Below are positions 27,076 through 35,318 of a stretch of 64,000 nucleotides of DNA, one piece after another (position 1 is the first letter of the stretch; each line of letters begins with the position of its first letter). The notes below the pieces were generated by a model, which saw only the letters and a list, made by a program, of their open reading frames with translations, ran no database searches and was not told where the DNA came from. Location of the stretch: the NCBI RefSeq assembly GCF_014212175.1, contig NZ_JACJVR010000018.1:1-64000 (forward strand), in the 5' to 3' direction. This stretch comes from Cohnella xylanilytica (GTDB lineage: Bacteria; Bacillota; Bacilli; Paenibacillales; Paenibacillaceae). Both the position numbers and the translations under genes were made by a program.

Positions 27076-27664
27076 CTCTTATCCCCTTGGATCAGGCGCG
27101 TGGGTCCAGGAGCGGCTAGAAGCGGCGAAGACTTGGCAGGTCGCTCCCCCCTCCCGGTGAGCCTGCCATCGCTTCGCCCTTTTTTTTCGCGTCTTCCCCT
27201 TGTCGCTCTTCGATCCCGGCTCGTCAGACGCTCCGTCGTTCCTCCGTCCTCCTATCGATTCGCAAGCGGCTTATCCCCTCTGCTTCGAACGATTCCCATT
27301 TTTACCCCATAGACGCCTATCCCCTTCGCTCAGTTCCTCTCGCTCTACAGCGCCGAGTGTCTTATCCCTCCCGCTCAGTCCCTTCCTCTCTATTACGACT
27401 TAGTCCCCTATCCCTTCCGCTCAGTGGCCTCGTTCTTCTTGCACATCGTCGTCTATCCCCTCCATTCCGGACACAACGCGCCTTTATTGCGCCCTTGTCT
27501 CCTATCCCCCTCGCTCAGAACTGACCGGGACTCATCGGGATCTTCTTTTCGTTATCCCTTTCGTTCAGGGGAAGAGCGCAAAAACCGGGGAGACCGGATC
27601 GTCGCCGGCTAGTTGTGGCTATTTCAACAACGATGACGCCCCCTGAGCCGCAGGGATAGGAGAC
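27076..27664 (+). repeat. Array of spaced TATCCC/TCAG motifs (array C)
   Basis: Forward copies of TATCCC-N5/6-TCAG start at 27080, 27272, 27318, 27363, 27409, 27454, 27503 and 27553. From 27272 on, the steps are 46, 45, 46, 45, 49 and 50 bp. Copies at 27272 and 27454 lack a clean TCAG. One reverse copy lies at 27642-27664. The DNA between copies is pyrimidine-rich and not otherwise repeated. The mtnE terminator sits between the first and second copies. No protein gene was accepted in 27014-27785. Confidence 0.85.
27124..27187 (+). terminator. Terminator after mtnE
   Basis: GGCGAAG and GGCAGG on the left pair with CCTGCC and CTTCGCC on the right, followed by eight T. The stem is long with an internal mismatch. 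It lies 110 nt after mtnE. Confidence 0.85.
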
Positions 27665-27785
27665 GGGGGGTGTCAGGAGGCAATATCGCATGTGCGCGGA
27701 GGTCGCACGGGAGAGCCGATGCGATGCATAAAATCGCATTCGCGACGCACCATATGGAAAACCAAACCATAGGCGGTGCATATCG

Positions 27786-27983
27786 TTGACGGAACACAAC
27801 CAATTTACCGATCCCCCGATCAAGGCCCATCCCCGAACGGACGAGCCGGAGCATGAGCCCACGTTCGCTCCCAGCATCGACACCCACAATTCGCTCGAGG
27901 CGGAGCCGACGGAGGAAGAACGCCAACGAGGAGAATATACGGAAGTCACCCGCCTCTACTTGGATCGCACGCCTAACGACTAA
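27786..27983 (+). CDS. Hypothetical 65-aa acidic protein
   Basis: 65 aa from a TTG (MTEHNQFTDPP...), with a poor GGCGGTG ribosome site. Rich in Glu, Thr, Pro and His, with no membrane segment and probably disordered; the tail reads EVTRLYLDRTPND. It ends 17 nt before the DUF2905 gene, which has its own GGAGG, so the two could be co-transcribed. I do not recognise it. Composition is less GC-rich at third positions than neighbouring genes. It may be spurious. Confidence 0.4.
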   Translation: MTEHNQFTDPPIKAHPRTDEPEHEPTFAPSIDTHNSLEAEPTEEERQRGEYTEVTRLYLDRTPND

Positions 27984-28000
27984 CCGGCTCGGAGGGACGA

Positions 28001-28222
28001 ATGGCGACATTCCCGAAGGTTCTTATCGGATTGGGCATCCTTCTGGTCGTAGTCGGCCTCATCTGGATGGTCGGAGGACGTTTCTTGAATTTCGGACGGC
28101 TTCCAGGAGATATTTCGTATGAAAAGGGAAACGTACGGTTTTACTTCCCAATCGTCACATGTATCGTCGTTAGCGTCGTATTGTCGTTCATCTTCTACTT
28201 GGTACGGCTGTTCTCGAGGTGA
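28001..28222 (+). CDS. DUF2905 small membrane protein
   Basis: 73 aa with two transmembrane helices (about 7-26 and 50-70) joined by the conserved loop NFGRLPGDISYEKGNVRFYFPIVT (given here only as landmark; key residues GRLPGDI and FYFP). This is the DUF2905 signature. The ATG follows CGGAGGGACG. Function unknown; in other Firmicutes relatives are short inner-membrane proteins. It lies between repeat arrays C and D. Confidence 0.85.
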   Translation: MATFPKVLIGLGILLVVVGLIWMVGGRFLNFGRLPGDISYEKGNVRFYFPIVTCIVVSVVLSFIFYLVRLFSR

Positions 28223-28393
28223 CCGCATAAAAACAGCAAATATCGCGGCGTGATCGCGGACGGACATGGCTTACATCTCCCCATCGCTGATTTGACAATT
28301 GGAGCAGGTTTGCGGACGGAACCGAGGCGATAATGCTGCCCATTCGGACCGTCCTTTTTCCGTTTGTGACATGTCCCTTGCAACGTGTGCACG

Positions 28394-28580
28394 GACTCAT
28401 GGGGATAGGAGACGAAATGCCGCGCAACCCCGACTGAGCCATGGGGATAGGAGCCTATGCGCACCATAACCCGACTGAGTCCCTGGGATAGCAGCCTTTG
28501 CGCACCTTAGTCTGACTGAGTCATGGGGATAGGAGCCTATGCGCACCATTTCCCGACTGAGCCGCGGGGATAAGGGGACT
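28394..28580 (-). repeat. 41-bp tandem repeat carrying the same motif (array D)
   Basis: Five copies of CTGAGYCATGGGGATAG (first one partial) have GGGATA at 28402, 28444, 28485, 28526 and 28567, steps of 42, 41, 41 and 41 bp. Unlike arrays A and C, the spacer is conserved too (GCCTATGCGCACCAT), making this a true tandem repeat. On the minus strand it reads CTATCCCC-N5-CTCAG, the same family as array A. 28223-28393 shows nothing else. Confidence 0.85.
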
Positions 28581-28627
28581 AGCGGAAGTTGGCGGAGCAG
28601 TCCGGCTCTAAGGAGGGCTTCAATTCC

Positions 28628-28656
28628 TTTACAAGGCTTGACGCGCGTGGTATTCT
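28628..28656 (+). promoter_or_regulatory. proB: Promoter of the proBA T-box transcript
   Basis: TTTACA (28628-28633), a 17-bp spacer and TATTCT (28651-28656) precede the T-box leader, placing the start near 28663. Confidence 0.55.
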
Positions 28657-28662
28657 AAGGAT

Positions 28663-28937
28663 TAATCGATGCCGCCTGCGACGGGCGGATCACAGCTTAA
28701 ACGCGATGACGGGTAACGAAGAGGAACCGGCATGTTCAGAGAGCGAATTCCGCGGCTGGGAGAATTCGCCTTCGCCCTCCTTTTCCCCCAACCCCGAGCG
28801 GCCGGCGAGGAGCCGGACAGTTCCTGCTGTTACCAGGAATCCAAGAGGGCGCCGTCCATCCCGAAGATAACGGCGTCAATGAAGGTGGTACCGCGGAAGG
28901 CAACTTTCGTCCTTTGATGAGGGCGGAAGTTTTTTTG
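28663..28937 (+). promoter_or_regulatory. T-box riboswitch (probably tRNA-Pro) with terminator
   Basis: The T-box core AAGGTGGTACCGCGG is at 28882-28896. The stem I distal part is recognisable as CAGAGAGC followed by GGCTGGGAG (about 28737-28773). The terminator stem AACTTTCGTCCT / AGGGCGGAAGTT (28902-28913 and 28920-28931) ends in T7. Uncharged tRNA would pair with the core and prevent termination. Because proB follows, the cognate tRNA should be tRNA-Pro; C-rich triplets occur in the expected specifier stretch, but I could not place the specifier loop with certainty. Confidence 0.88.
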
Positions 28938-28965
28938 TTTGTCCAAGTTGCTAGGAGAGGATCGG

Positions 28966-30102
28966 GTGACCGGAATGAACCGACGTATCGTCGTGAAAAT
29001 AGGAAGCAGCTCCCTCACCTCCGAGGAAGGAGGCTTAAGCCGGGAGCGGGTTCGGTTTTACGCGGACGAGCTCGCGAAGCTCCACCGCCAAGGGGTGCAG
29101 ACGCTGCTCGTCACCTCGGGCGCGGTCGCGGCGGGCTTCCGCCGGCTCGGCTACGAGACGCGGCCGAAGCTCGTGCACGAGAAGCAGGCGGCGGCGGCCG
29201 TCGGGCAGGCGCTGCTCATGCAGGCGTATCAAGAGGCGTTCGCCGCGCACGACATTCCCGCCGCGCAAATCCTCTTGACGCGGCCGGACTTCGGCAACCG
29301 CGGGAGAGCGCAGAACGCGGAACGCACGATCGAGGAGCTGCTGAAGCTGAGGGCCGTTCCGATCATCAACGAGAACGACACGGTGGCGACCGACGAGCTC
29401 AAGTTCAGCGAGAACGACACGCTGTCGGCTCTCGTCGCGAACCTGACGAAGGCGGACGGGCTGTACATTCTCACCGACATCGAAGGGCTCTATACGGCGG
29501 ATCCGCGCAAGGATCCGAACGCGAAGCGGATCGGCCGGATCGACGTGATCTCGGAGGAGCTGTACCGGATCGCGGGAGGCGCCGGTTCTTCGGTCGGAAC
29601 CGGGGGCATGCGCTCCAAGATCGAAGCCGCCCGAATCGCGATGGGCGGCGGCGTCGCGACCTTCATCGGGCGCGTCACCGAGCCCGGGGAGCTGGTCCAG
29701 GCGGTGGAGGGCTCGGGCAGAGGGACTTATTTTACGACCTCCCTCCACTCCCTCCCGGCCAAGAAGAAATGGATCGGCTTCCTGTCCGTCCCCCAAGGAA
29801 GGATCGTTGTCGACCGCGGAGCGGAAGCGGCGCTGCTGCATGGCGGCAAGAGCCTGCTCCCGGCCGGGATCAGAGGGGCCGAAGGCGACTTCCATCTCGG
29901 CGACGTCGTCGAGGTGATCAACGAAGAAGGCAAAACGCTCGGAAGAGGCGTCACGAACTACGCGGTCTGGCAAGTGACCGCGGCCGCCGGACTGCCGAGC
30001 GAGGAAGCGCAAAGGCGCGTCGAAGCGCCAAGAGTGGAAGTGATCCATCGCGACGAATGGGTGACGACCCACGTACAGAAGGAGGCGGAAATCCATGAGT
30101 GA
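28966..30102 (+). CDS. proB: Glutamate 5-kinase
   Basis: 378 aa from the GTG at 28966, which sits 5 nt after AGGAGAGG; the ATG at 28975 is the alternative start. Phosphorylates glutamate to gamma-glutamyl phosphate, the first step of proline synthesis. The amino-acid kinase domain shows RRIVVKIGSSSLT, INENDTVAT and GGMRSKIEAA. A C-terminal PUA domain follows from about residue 280. Directly downstream of the T-box and overlapping proA by 8 nt. Confidence 0.96.
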   Translation: MTGMNRRIVVKIGSSSLTSEEGGLSRERVRFYADELAKLHRQGVQTLLVTSGAVAAGFRRLGYETRPKLVHEKQAAAAVGQALLMQAYQEAFAAHDIPAAQILLTRPDFGNRGRAQNAERTIEELLKLRAVPIINENDTVATDELKFSENDTLSALVANLTKADGLYILTDIEGLYTADPRKDPNAKRIGRIDVISEELYRIAGGAGSSVGTGGMRSKIEAARIAMGGGVATFIGRVTEPGELVQAVEGSGRGTYFTTSLHSLPAKKKWIGFLSVPQGRIVVDRGAEAALLHGGKSLLPAGIRGAEGDFHLGDVVEVINEEGKTLGRGVTNYAVWQVTAAAGLPSEEAQRRVEAPRVEVIHRDEWVTTHVQKEAEIHE

Positions 30103-31342
30103 AGTAAGAACGAAGGCCGCATTGGCCAAGCAAGCGGCCGCGACGCTGAACCGCATGACGACGGAGCAGAAAAACGATGCTCTGCTTCGCATGGCGGATG
30201 CCCTGATCGCGGACCAGAACGAGATTCTGGCCGCCAACGAGCGGGATTTGGCGAGAGGCGAGGAGAATGGCACCTCCCCTTCCCTGCTGGACCGGCTGAA
30301 GCTGACCCCGGACCGGATCGCCGGCATCGCCGACGGTCTTAGGGAAGTCGTCGCGCTGCCCGACCCGGTCGGCGACCTGCTCGAATCGTTCGACCGGCCG
30401 AACGGGATGCACATCGAGAAGCGCCGGGTTCCGATCGGCGTCGTCGGCATGATCTACGAAGCGCGGCCGAACGTGACGGTCGACGCCGCGGGTCTGTGCC
30501 TGAAGACGGGCAACGCGGTCGTCCTTCGCGGAGGATCTGCTGCGATCGACTCGAACAGGGCGATCGTGGAGACGCTGCGGAAGGCGCTCGCCTCCACCGC
30601 CCTTCCGCCCGATTCGCTCCAAATCATCGAAGACCCGAACCGCTCTTCGGTCGACGAGATGCTGAAGCTGAACGGACTGCTCGACGTCGTCATTCCGCGG
30701 GGCGGAGCGGCGCTTATCCAGAACGTCGTGCAGAACGCGACGGTTCCCGTCATCGAGACGGGCGCCGGCATCTGCCACACGTACATCGACGATACCGCCG
30801 ATTATGCGATGGCGGAAGCGATCGCCCTGAACGCCAAGGTGCAGCGGCCGTCCGTCTGCAACTCGATGGAGACGCTGCTCGTGCACGAGGCGTTCGCGAA
30901 GCGCCATCTCTCCGCTCTCGCGGACAGCTTCCGCGCCAAGAGCGTGGAGCTGCGCGGCGATTCCGCGACGCGGAATCTCGTGCCTTGGTCGAATTCCGCG
31001 ACCGACGAAGATTTCGCGACGGAATACAACGACTACATTCTGAACGTCAAGGTCGTATCCGGTCTCGACGAGGCGCTGGACCATATCCGCCGCTTCGGCA
31101 CGATGCATTCGGAGTGCATCGTCACCGAGACGAAGGAGAACGCCGAGCGGTTCCTGCAGGAAGTGGACGCGGCCGCGGTGTACCATAACGTCTCCACCCG
31201 CTTCACGGACGGGTTCGAATTCGGCTTCGGCGCGGAGATCGGCATCAGCACGCAGAAGCTGCACGCTCGCGGACCGATGGGATTGCCCGCGCTGACGTCG
31301 ACCAAGTTCATCGTTACCGGCAACGGCCAAGTACGGGGATAA
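30095..31342 (+). CDS. proA: Gamma-glutamyl phosphate reductase
   Basis: 415 aa, family-typical length. NADPH-dependent reduction of gamma-glutamyl phosphate to glutamate semialdehyde. The catalytic cysteine is C227 in ETGAGICHTYID; other marks are IYEARPNVTVD and the C-terminal GPMGLPALTS. Overlaps proB by 8 nt, so ProB and ProA are translated together, which fits their known association. Confidence 0.97.
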   Translation: MSEVRTKAALAKQAAATLNRMTTEQKNDALLRMADALIADQNEILAANERDLARGEENGTSPSLLDRLKLTPDRIAGIADGLREVVALPDPVGDLLESFDRPNGMHIEKRRVPIGVVGMIYEARPNVTVDAAGLCLKTGNAVVLRGGSAAIDSNRAIVETLRKALASTALPPDSLQIIEDPNRSSVDEMLKLNGLLDVVIPRGGAALIQNVVQNATVPVIETGAGICHTYIDDTADYAMAEAIALNAKVQRPSVCNSMETLLVHEAFAKRHLSALADSFRAKSVELRGDSATRNLVPWSNSATDEDFATEYNDYILNVKVVSGLDEALDHIRRFGTMHSECIVTETKENAERFLQEVDAAAVYHNVSTRFTDGFEFGFGAEIGISTQKLHARGPMGLPALTSTKFIVTGNGQVRG

Positions 31343-31398
31343 TAGTGCCGAACGGGCCAAGCCATCCATAAGACAGGATTGGGAGAGATAAGATAGCC

Positions 31399-32274
31399 AT
31401 GAGCAACCCGGAATCGAGATCCCCTCTGGGGAACGCGAAAATTTGTTTTTACGGCGCCGGTTCGATGGTCGAGGCGATCTTGCGCGGATTGACGGAGAAG
31501 CGGGTCGCCGCGCCTTCCTTGATTCATGTGATGAACCGCCAGAACAAGGAACGCTTGCTCGAGCTGCAAAGCCGTTACGGCGTCGTCCCGGCGATCGAGC
31601 CGGCCGCGAAGGAAGATGCCCTGTCCGGCGCCGACGTCATCGTCCTCGGCATGAAGCCGAAGGACGCGGCCGAAGCCCTGCTGTCCCTTAAATCCCTGCT
31701 GCGTCCCGAGCAGATCGTCGTCTCGCTGATCGCGGGCCTCTCCATCGACACGATGGAGAGACTGATCGGCCGCAAGCAGCCGATCGTCCGCACGATGCCC
31801 AACACCTCGAGCACGATCGGGCTCGGGGCGACGGGCATCAGCTTCTCCGAAGCGGTCTCGCCGGAAGGACGCGAGCTCGGGCTCGCCATGTTCGACGCCG
31901 TCGGACTGACGACGGTCGTCGAAGAGCGGCTGCTCGAGACCGTCACGGCGGTCTCCGGCAGCGGCCCCGCTTACATCTATTATATGATGGAAGCGATGAT
32001 CCAGGCCGGCGTGGACCTCGGTCTCGCGCCGGAAGCCGCCCGCGAGCTCGCCGTGCAGACGGTGCGCGGGGCGGCGGAGATGGTCCGGCTCACGGGCGAA
32101 GCGCCCGCCGAGCTGCGCCGCAAGGTGACGTCGCCGAACGGCACGACGCAGGCGGCGCTAGAGACGATGGAACGGCTCGGCTTCGCCGACGCCGTCCAGC
32201 AAGGCATGCGGCGCTGCGCCGAGAGGGCAGGCGAGCTCGGCCAAGCGATCGCCGACGAAGCGCTCGCCCGCTGA
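31399..32274 (+). CDS. proC: Pyrroline-5-carboxylate reductase
   Basis: 291 aa. Rossmann N-terminus ICFYGAGSMVEAILRGL for NAD(P)H, then the family signature around VSGSGPAYIYYMMEAM and TSPNGTTQAALE near the C-terminus. Completes proline synthesis. It starts 56 nt after proA behind GGGAGAGAT, with no terminator between, so it should also fall under the T-box. A ~12-residue polar N-terminal extension precedes the core. Confidence 0.94.
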   Translation: MSNPESRSPLGNAKICFYGAGSMVEAILRGLTEKRVAAPSLIHVMNRQNKERLLELQSRYGVVPAIEPAAKEDALSGADVIVLGMKPKDAAEALLSLKSLLRPEQIVVSLIAGLSIDTMERLIGRKQPIVRTMPNTSSTIGLGATGISFSEAVSPEGRELGLAMFDAVGLTTVVEERLLETVTAVSGSGPAYIYYMMEAMIQAGVDLGLAPEAARELAVQTVRGAAEMVRLTGEAPAELRRKVTSPNGTTQAALETMERLGFADAVQQGMRRCAERAGELGQAIADEALAR

Positions 32275-32360
32275 ACGCCGCAGCGAAGCGCCTCCCGCCG
32301 TCTTCCGCCGTCTCCTATCGTCTTCCGACGAGGCGGTCCCGCCCCATCGCCAATTCTGAT

Positions 32361-32418
32361 AGTCTGAACGTCATAGACTGAACATAGTCTGAAGCGATAG
32401 TCCGACGAGATCGTCGGA
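32361..32418 (+). promoter_or_regulatory. Short tandem motifs and hairpin upstream of mtnW
   Basis: AGTCTGAAC, AGACTGAAC, AGTCTGAAG and AGTCCGACG begin at 32361, 32375, 32386 and 32399. The last runs into a hairpin, TCCGACGA / TCGTCGGA (32401-32418). They lie 37-94 bp before mtnW. No S-box (SAM riboswitch) core is present in 32275-32454. Possible regulator sites, function unknown. Confidence 0.45.
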
Positions 32419-32454
32419 CGCCATCGTTAGATCGACGAGAAAGAAGGGATCCGA

Positions 32455-33696
32455 ATGGACGTACGCAACGGACAAGCATACACCACCGCCACCTATCGCC
32501 TATTCGACGACAAAGCCGACTTCGGCAAGAAAGCCGAGGGCATCGCCGTCGGCCTCACCGTCGGCAGCTGGACGGACTTGCCCGAGGTGACCAAGCGGAA
32601 GATGGAGAAGCACCTCGGCCTCGTCGTCTCCGTCGATGCCCACGAGCCGGAAGGCGCCGCGCCGGGCGAGAGATACGCCGACATCACGATCGCTTATCCC
32701 GACGCCAACTTCAGCCGCGACCTGCCCGCCCTGCTCGTCACCGTCTTCGGCAAGCTGTCGATGGACGGCCGCATCAAGCTGCTCGACCTGAAGCCCTCCT
32801 CCGACTTCCTGTCGGCGTTCTCCGGCCCGAAGTTCGGCATCGCGGGCGTCCGCGACCGGCTCGGGATCCAGGATCGCCCGCTGCTGATGAGCATCTTCAA
32901 ATCCGTCATCGGCTACGACCTGGACGGCCTGCGAGAGCAATTCCTCCAGCAGGCGCTAGGCGGCGTCGACCTGATCAAGGACGACGAGATTCTGTTCGAG
33001 AACCCGCTCACTCCGCTCGAGAAGCGCGTGGAGACGTGCATCGGCGCGGCGCGCCAGGCCGAGCGCGAGACCGGCCAGAAGCTGATCTACTTCACCAATC
33101 TGACCGGCCCGACCTCGAAGCTTCGCGAGAACGCGCGGCGGGCGATCGACGCCGGAGCGAACGGCCTCCTGTTCAACGTGCTCGCCTACGGGTTCGACGC
33201 GCTGGCGGAGCTCGCGAACGACCCGTCGATCGACGTGCCGATCGCGGCGCACCCGGCGCTCGCGGGAGCGTTCTATCCGTCCCCGCATCACGGCATCGCG
33301 GCTCCGCTGCTGCTCGGCAAGCTGACCCGGATCGCCGGGGCGGACCTGTCGCTCTTCCCTTCCCCGTACGGCTCCGTCGTCATGCCGAAGGAAGAGAACC
33401 TCGCGGTCCAAGCCGCTCTCGTGGACGAGGCGCTGCCGCTGCCCAAGGCGTTCCCCGTTCCGTCCGCCGGCATCCACCCCGGCCTCGTCCCGCTCATTCT
33501 GCGCGACTTCGGCGGCGACGTCGTCGTGAACGCGGGAGGCGGCGTGCACGGCCATCCGCTCGGAGCCGCCGCCGGAGGCAAGGCGTTCCGCCAAGCGATG
33601 GACGCCGTCGCCGCGGGTCAGGACCTCGCCGAATATGCGAAGCGGCATGAAGAACTGAGAATCGCCATCGAACGCTGGGGGGTCCGCCACGCATGA
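32455..33696 (+). CDS. mtnW: 2,3-Diketo-5-methylthiopentyl-1-phosphate enolase (RuBisCO-like)
   Basis: 413 aa RuBisCO-like protein of the YkrW type. The carbamylated lysine is K175 in LIKDDEIL, with metal ligands D177 and E178. The phosphate-binding C-terminal loop appears as VVNAGGGVHGHPLGAA. Catalyses enolisation in methionine salvage. First gene of mtnWXB, with 4-nt overlap to mtnX. The upstream gap to proC is 180 bp without a terminator. Confidence 0.95.
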   Translation: MDVRNGQAYTTATYRLFDDKADFGKKAEGIAVGLTVGSWTDLPEVTKRKMEKHLGLVVSVDAHEPEGAAPGERYADITIAYPDANFSRDLPALLVTVFGKLSMDGRIKLLDLKPSSDFLSAFSGPKFGIAGVRDRLGIQDRPLLMSIFKSVIGYDLDGLREQFLQQALGGVDLIKDDEILFENPLTPLEKRVETCIGAARQAERETGQKLIYFTNLTGPTSKLRENARRAIDAGANGLLFNVLAYGFDALAELANDPSIDVPIAAHPALAGAFYPSPHHGIAAPLLLGKLTRIAGADLSLFPSPYGSVVMPKEENLAVQAALVDEALPLPKAFPVPSAGIHPGLVPLILRDFGGDVVVNAGGGVHGHPLGAAAGGKAFRQAMDAVAAGQDLAEYAKRHEELRIAIERWGVRHA

Positions 33697-34445
33697 GCGC
33701 AACGATAAGCAGCACGAACGACAGCACGAATAGCGCGAACAAGGCGGCCGAAGGCGCGGAGACCAAGCGCCCGCTTAGCGGCTCCAAGCCGCCGGTCCTG
33801 TTCTGCGACTTCGACGGAACGATCACGCTTAGCGACAATATCGTCGCCGTCATGAAGCACTTCAACCCGGAAGGCTGGGAGCCGATCGTCCAGGACATCG
33901 TCGCCCTGAAGAAGTCGGTCCGCCAAGGCGTCGGCGAGATGTTCGCCCTCCTTCCTTCTTCCATGAAGCAGGAGATTACCGACTATATTCTGAGCACCGC
34001 CGGCATTCGCCCCGGGTTCCGGGAGCTTCTCGACTGGTGCAAGAGGAACGGCGTCGAGTTCTTCGTCACGAGCGGCGGCATCGACTTCTTCGTCTATCCC
34101 CTGCTCGCTCCCTTCGGCATTCCGGAGGATCACATCTTCTGCAACGGCAGCGACTTCAGCGGAGAGCGGATCGAGATCACCTGGCCGCATTCGTGCGACG
34201 AGGAGTGCGACAACGACTGCGGCATGTGCAAGACCGCCGTCATCCGCCGCTTCCCGAAGGACGAGTACGCTCGCATCCTGATCGGCGACAGCATTACCGA
34301 CTTCGCCGGAGCGAAGCTCGTCGATCTCGTCTTCTCCCGGTCCCACCTGACCGAGAGATGCCGGGAGCTCGGCCTGCCGCATATTCCGTTCGAGACGTTC
34401 CACGACGTCGTTCACCATCTGGAGCAAGGAGACTGGAGAGCATGA
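33693..34445 (+). CDS. mtnX: 2-Hydroxy-3-keto-5-methylthiopentenyl-1-phosphate phosphatase
   Basis: 250 aa HAD phosphatase. Motif I is FCDFDGT with nucleophile D39 and acid D41; motif II is in FVTSGGIDF; motif III is IGDSITDFAGAK. A Cys cluster (CDEECDNDCGMCKT, near 168-181) is typical of MtnX. A ~33-residue Ser/Asn/Thr-rich N-terminal extension precedes the core. Overlaps mtnW and mtnB by 4 nt each. Confidence 0.93.
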   Translation: MSATISSTNDSTNSANKAAEGAETKRPLSGSKPPVLFCDFDGTITLSDNIVAVMKHFNPEGWEPIVQDIVALKKSVRQGVGEMFALLPSSMKQEITDYILSTAGIRPGFRELLDWCKRNGVEFFVTSGGIDFFVYPLLAPFGIPEDHIFCNGSDFSGERIEITWPHSCDEECDNDCGMCKTAVIRRFPKDEYARILIGDSITDFAGAKLVDLVFSRSHLTERCRELGLPHIPFETFHDVVHHLEQGDWRA

Positions 34446-35098
34446 GCGAACAACAACGCCCGACGATTCTGCTGGAGGAGAAGCAGCGCGTCTATCGCGA
34501 GCTCGGCATCGTGAAGGCCGACTTCGCCGCGCGCGGCTGGTTCCCCGGCACGAGCGGCAACCTGTCGATGAGGGTCGGCGATTACGCGCCGGACCGCTTC
34601 GTCTTCGCCGTCACCGCGAGCGGCAAGGACAAGGCGGCGTCGACGCCCGAGGACTTCCTGCTCATCGACGAGACCGGCAAGCCTTGCGAGCCGACGGCGC
34701 TGAAGCCGTCCGCCGAGACCCTCATTCACTGCGAGATCTACCGCAAGACCGGCTGCGGCGCCATCTTCCACATTCATTCGGTCTACAACAGCCTCGTCTC
34801 CGAGTTGTTCTGGGATCGCCGCGCCGTCCCCGTCGAAGGCGTGGAGCTGATCAAGGCGTTCAACATCTGGGACGAGGAAGCCGTCATCGACGTGCCGATC
34901 GTCTCCAACTTCGCCGACATCCCCCGCATCGTGCCGGAAGTGACGGATCGGCTCGATCCCCGCATCCCGGGCATCCTGCTGCGCAAGCACGGCATCTACG
35001 CTTGGGGACGCGACGCGTTCGAAGCGAAGAAGCATCTGGAAGCGTTCGAGTTCCTGTTCGAATACGTCTACAAGCTGCAGCTCGTACGGGGCCGGTAA
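34442..35098 (+). CDS. mtnB: Methylthioribulose-1-phosphate dehydratase
   Basis: 218 aa class-II aldolase fold. Start ATG overlaps the mtnX stop (ATGA); a longer frame back to 34037 lies inside mtnX and is rejected. Zinc ligands H110 and H112 (FHIHSVYN) and H183 (RKHGIYAWG). Marks include FPGTSGNLSMR. Dehydrates MTRu-1-P to the diketo compound used by MtnW. mtnD, mtnA and mtnK are absent from the window; a terminator follows. Confidence 0.94.
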   Translation: MSEQQRPTILLEEKQRVYRELGIVKADFAARGWFPGTSGNLSMRVGDYAPDRFVFAVTASGKDKAASTPEDFLLIDETGKPCEPTALKPSAETLIHCEIYRKTGCGAIFHIHSVYNSLVSELFWDRRAVPVEGVELIKAFNIWDEEAVIDVPIVSNFADIPRIVPEVTDRLDPRIPGILLRKHGIYAWGRDAFEAKKHLEAFEFLFEYVYKLQLVRGR

Positions 35099-35161
35099 GT
35101 CCGGCTCCGTCCCGTTCGAAGGCGCGTCCCGGCCGGCCTTGAGGCTCGATCGCGCGACAAT

Positions 35162-35195
35162 GGCCCCTGCCTGACAATCGGCAGGGGCCGTCTTT
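35162..35195 (+). terminator. Terminator after mtnB
   Basis: GGCCCCTGCC (35162-35171) and GGCAGGGGCC (35180-35189) form a perfect 10-bp stem with an 8-nt loop, followed by GTCTTT. Closes the pro-mtn block. 35196-35318 shows nothing clear. Confidence 0.85.
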
Positions 35196-35318
35196 ATGTA
35201 CCGGTTCATTTTCCCGCCCGATTCCCCGACGATTCCTCCTTCGCCGACCCGCCGCTCTTCCCGCTTCGCGCGCTTGGCCGAGACAGAGCGGCTTCTGGCC
35301 GGATCGGACGATCGAAGG

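Noticed and set aside
27076..28580. Possible CRISPR array
   Set aside because: The repeat is only about 16-21 bp and degenerate, spacers vary or are themselves conserved, and no cas gene is in the window.
28589..28870. 93-aa plus-strand open frame
   Set aside because: It covers the promoter and T-box leader of proB.
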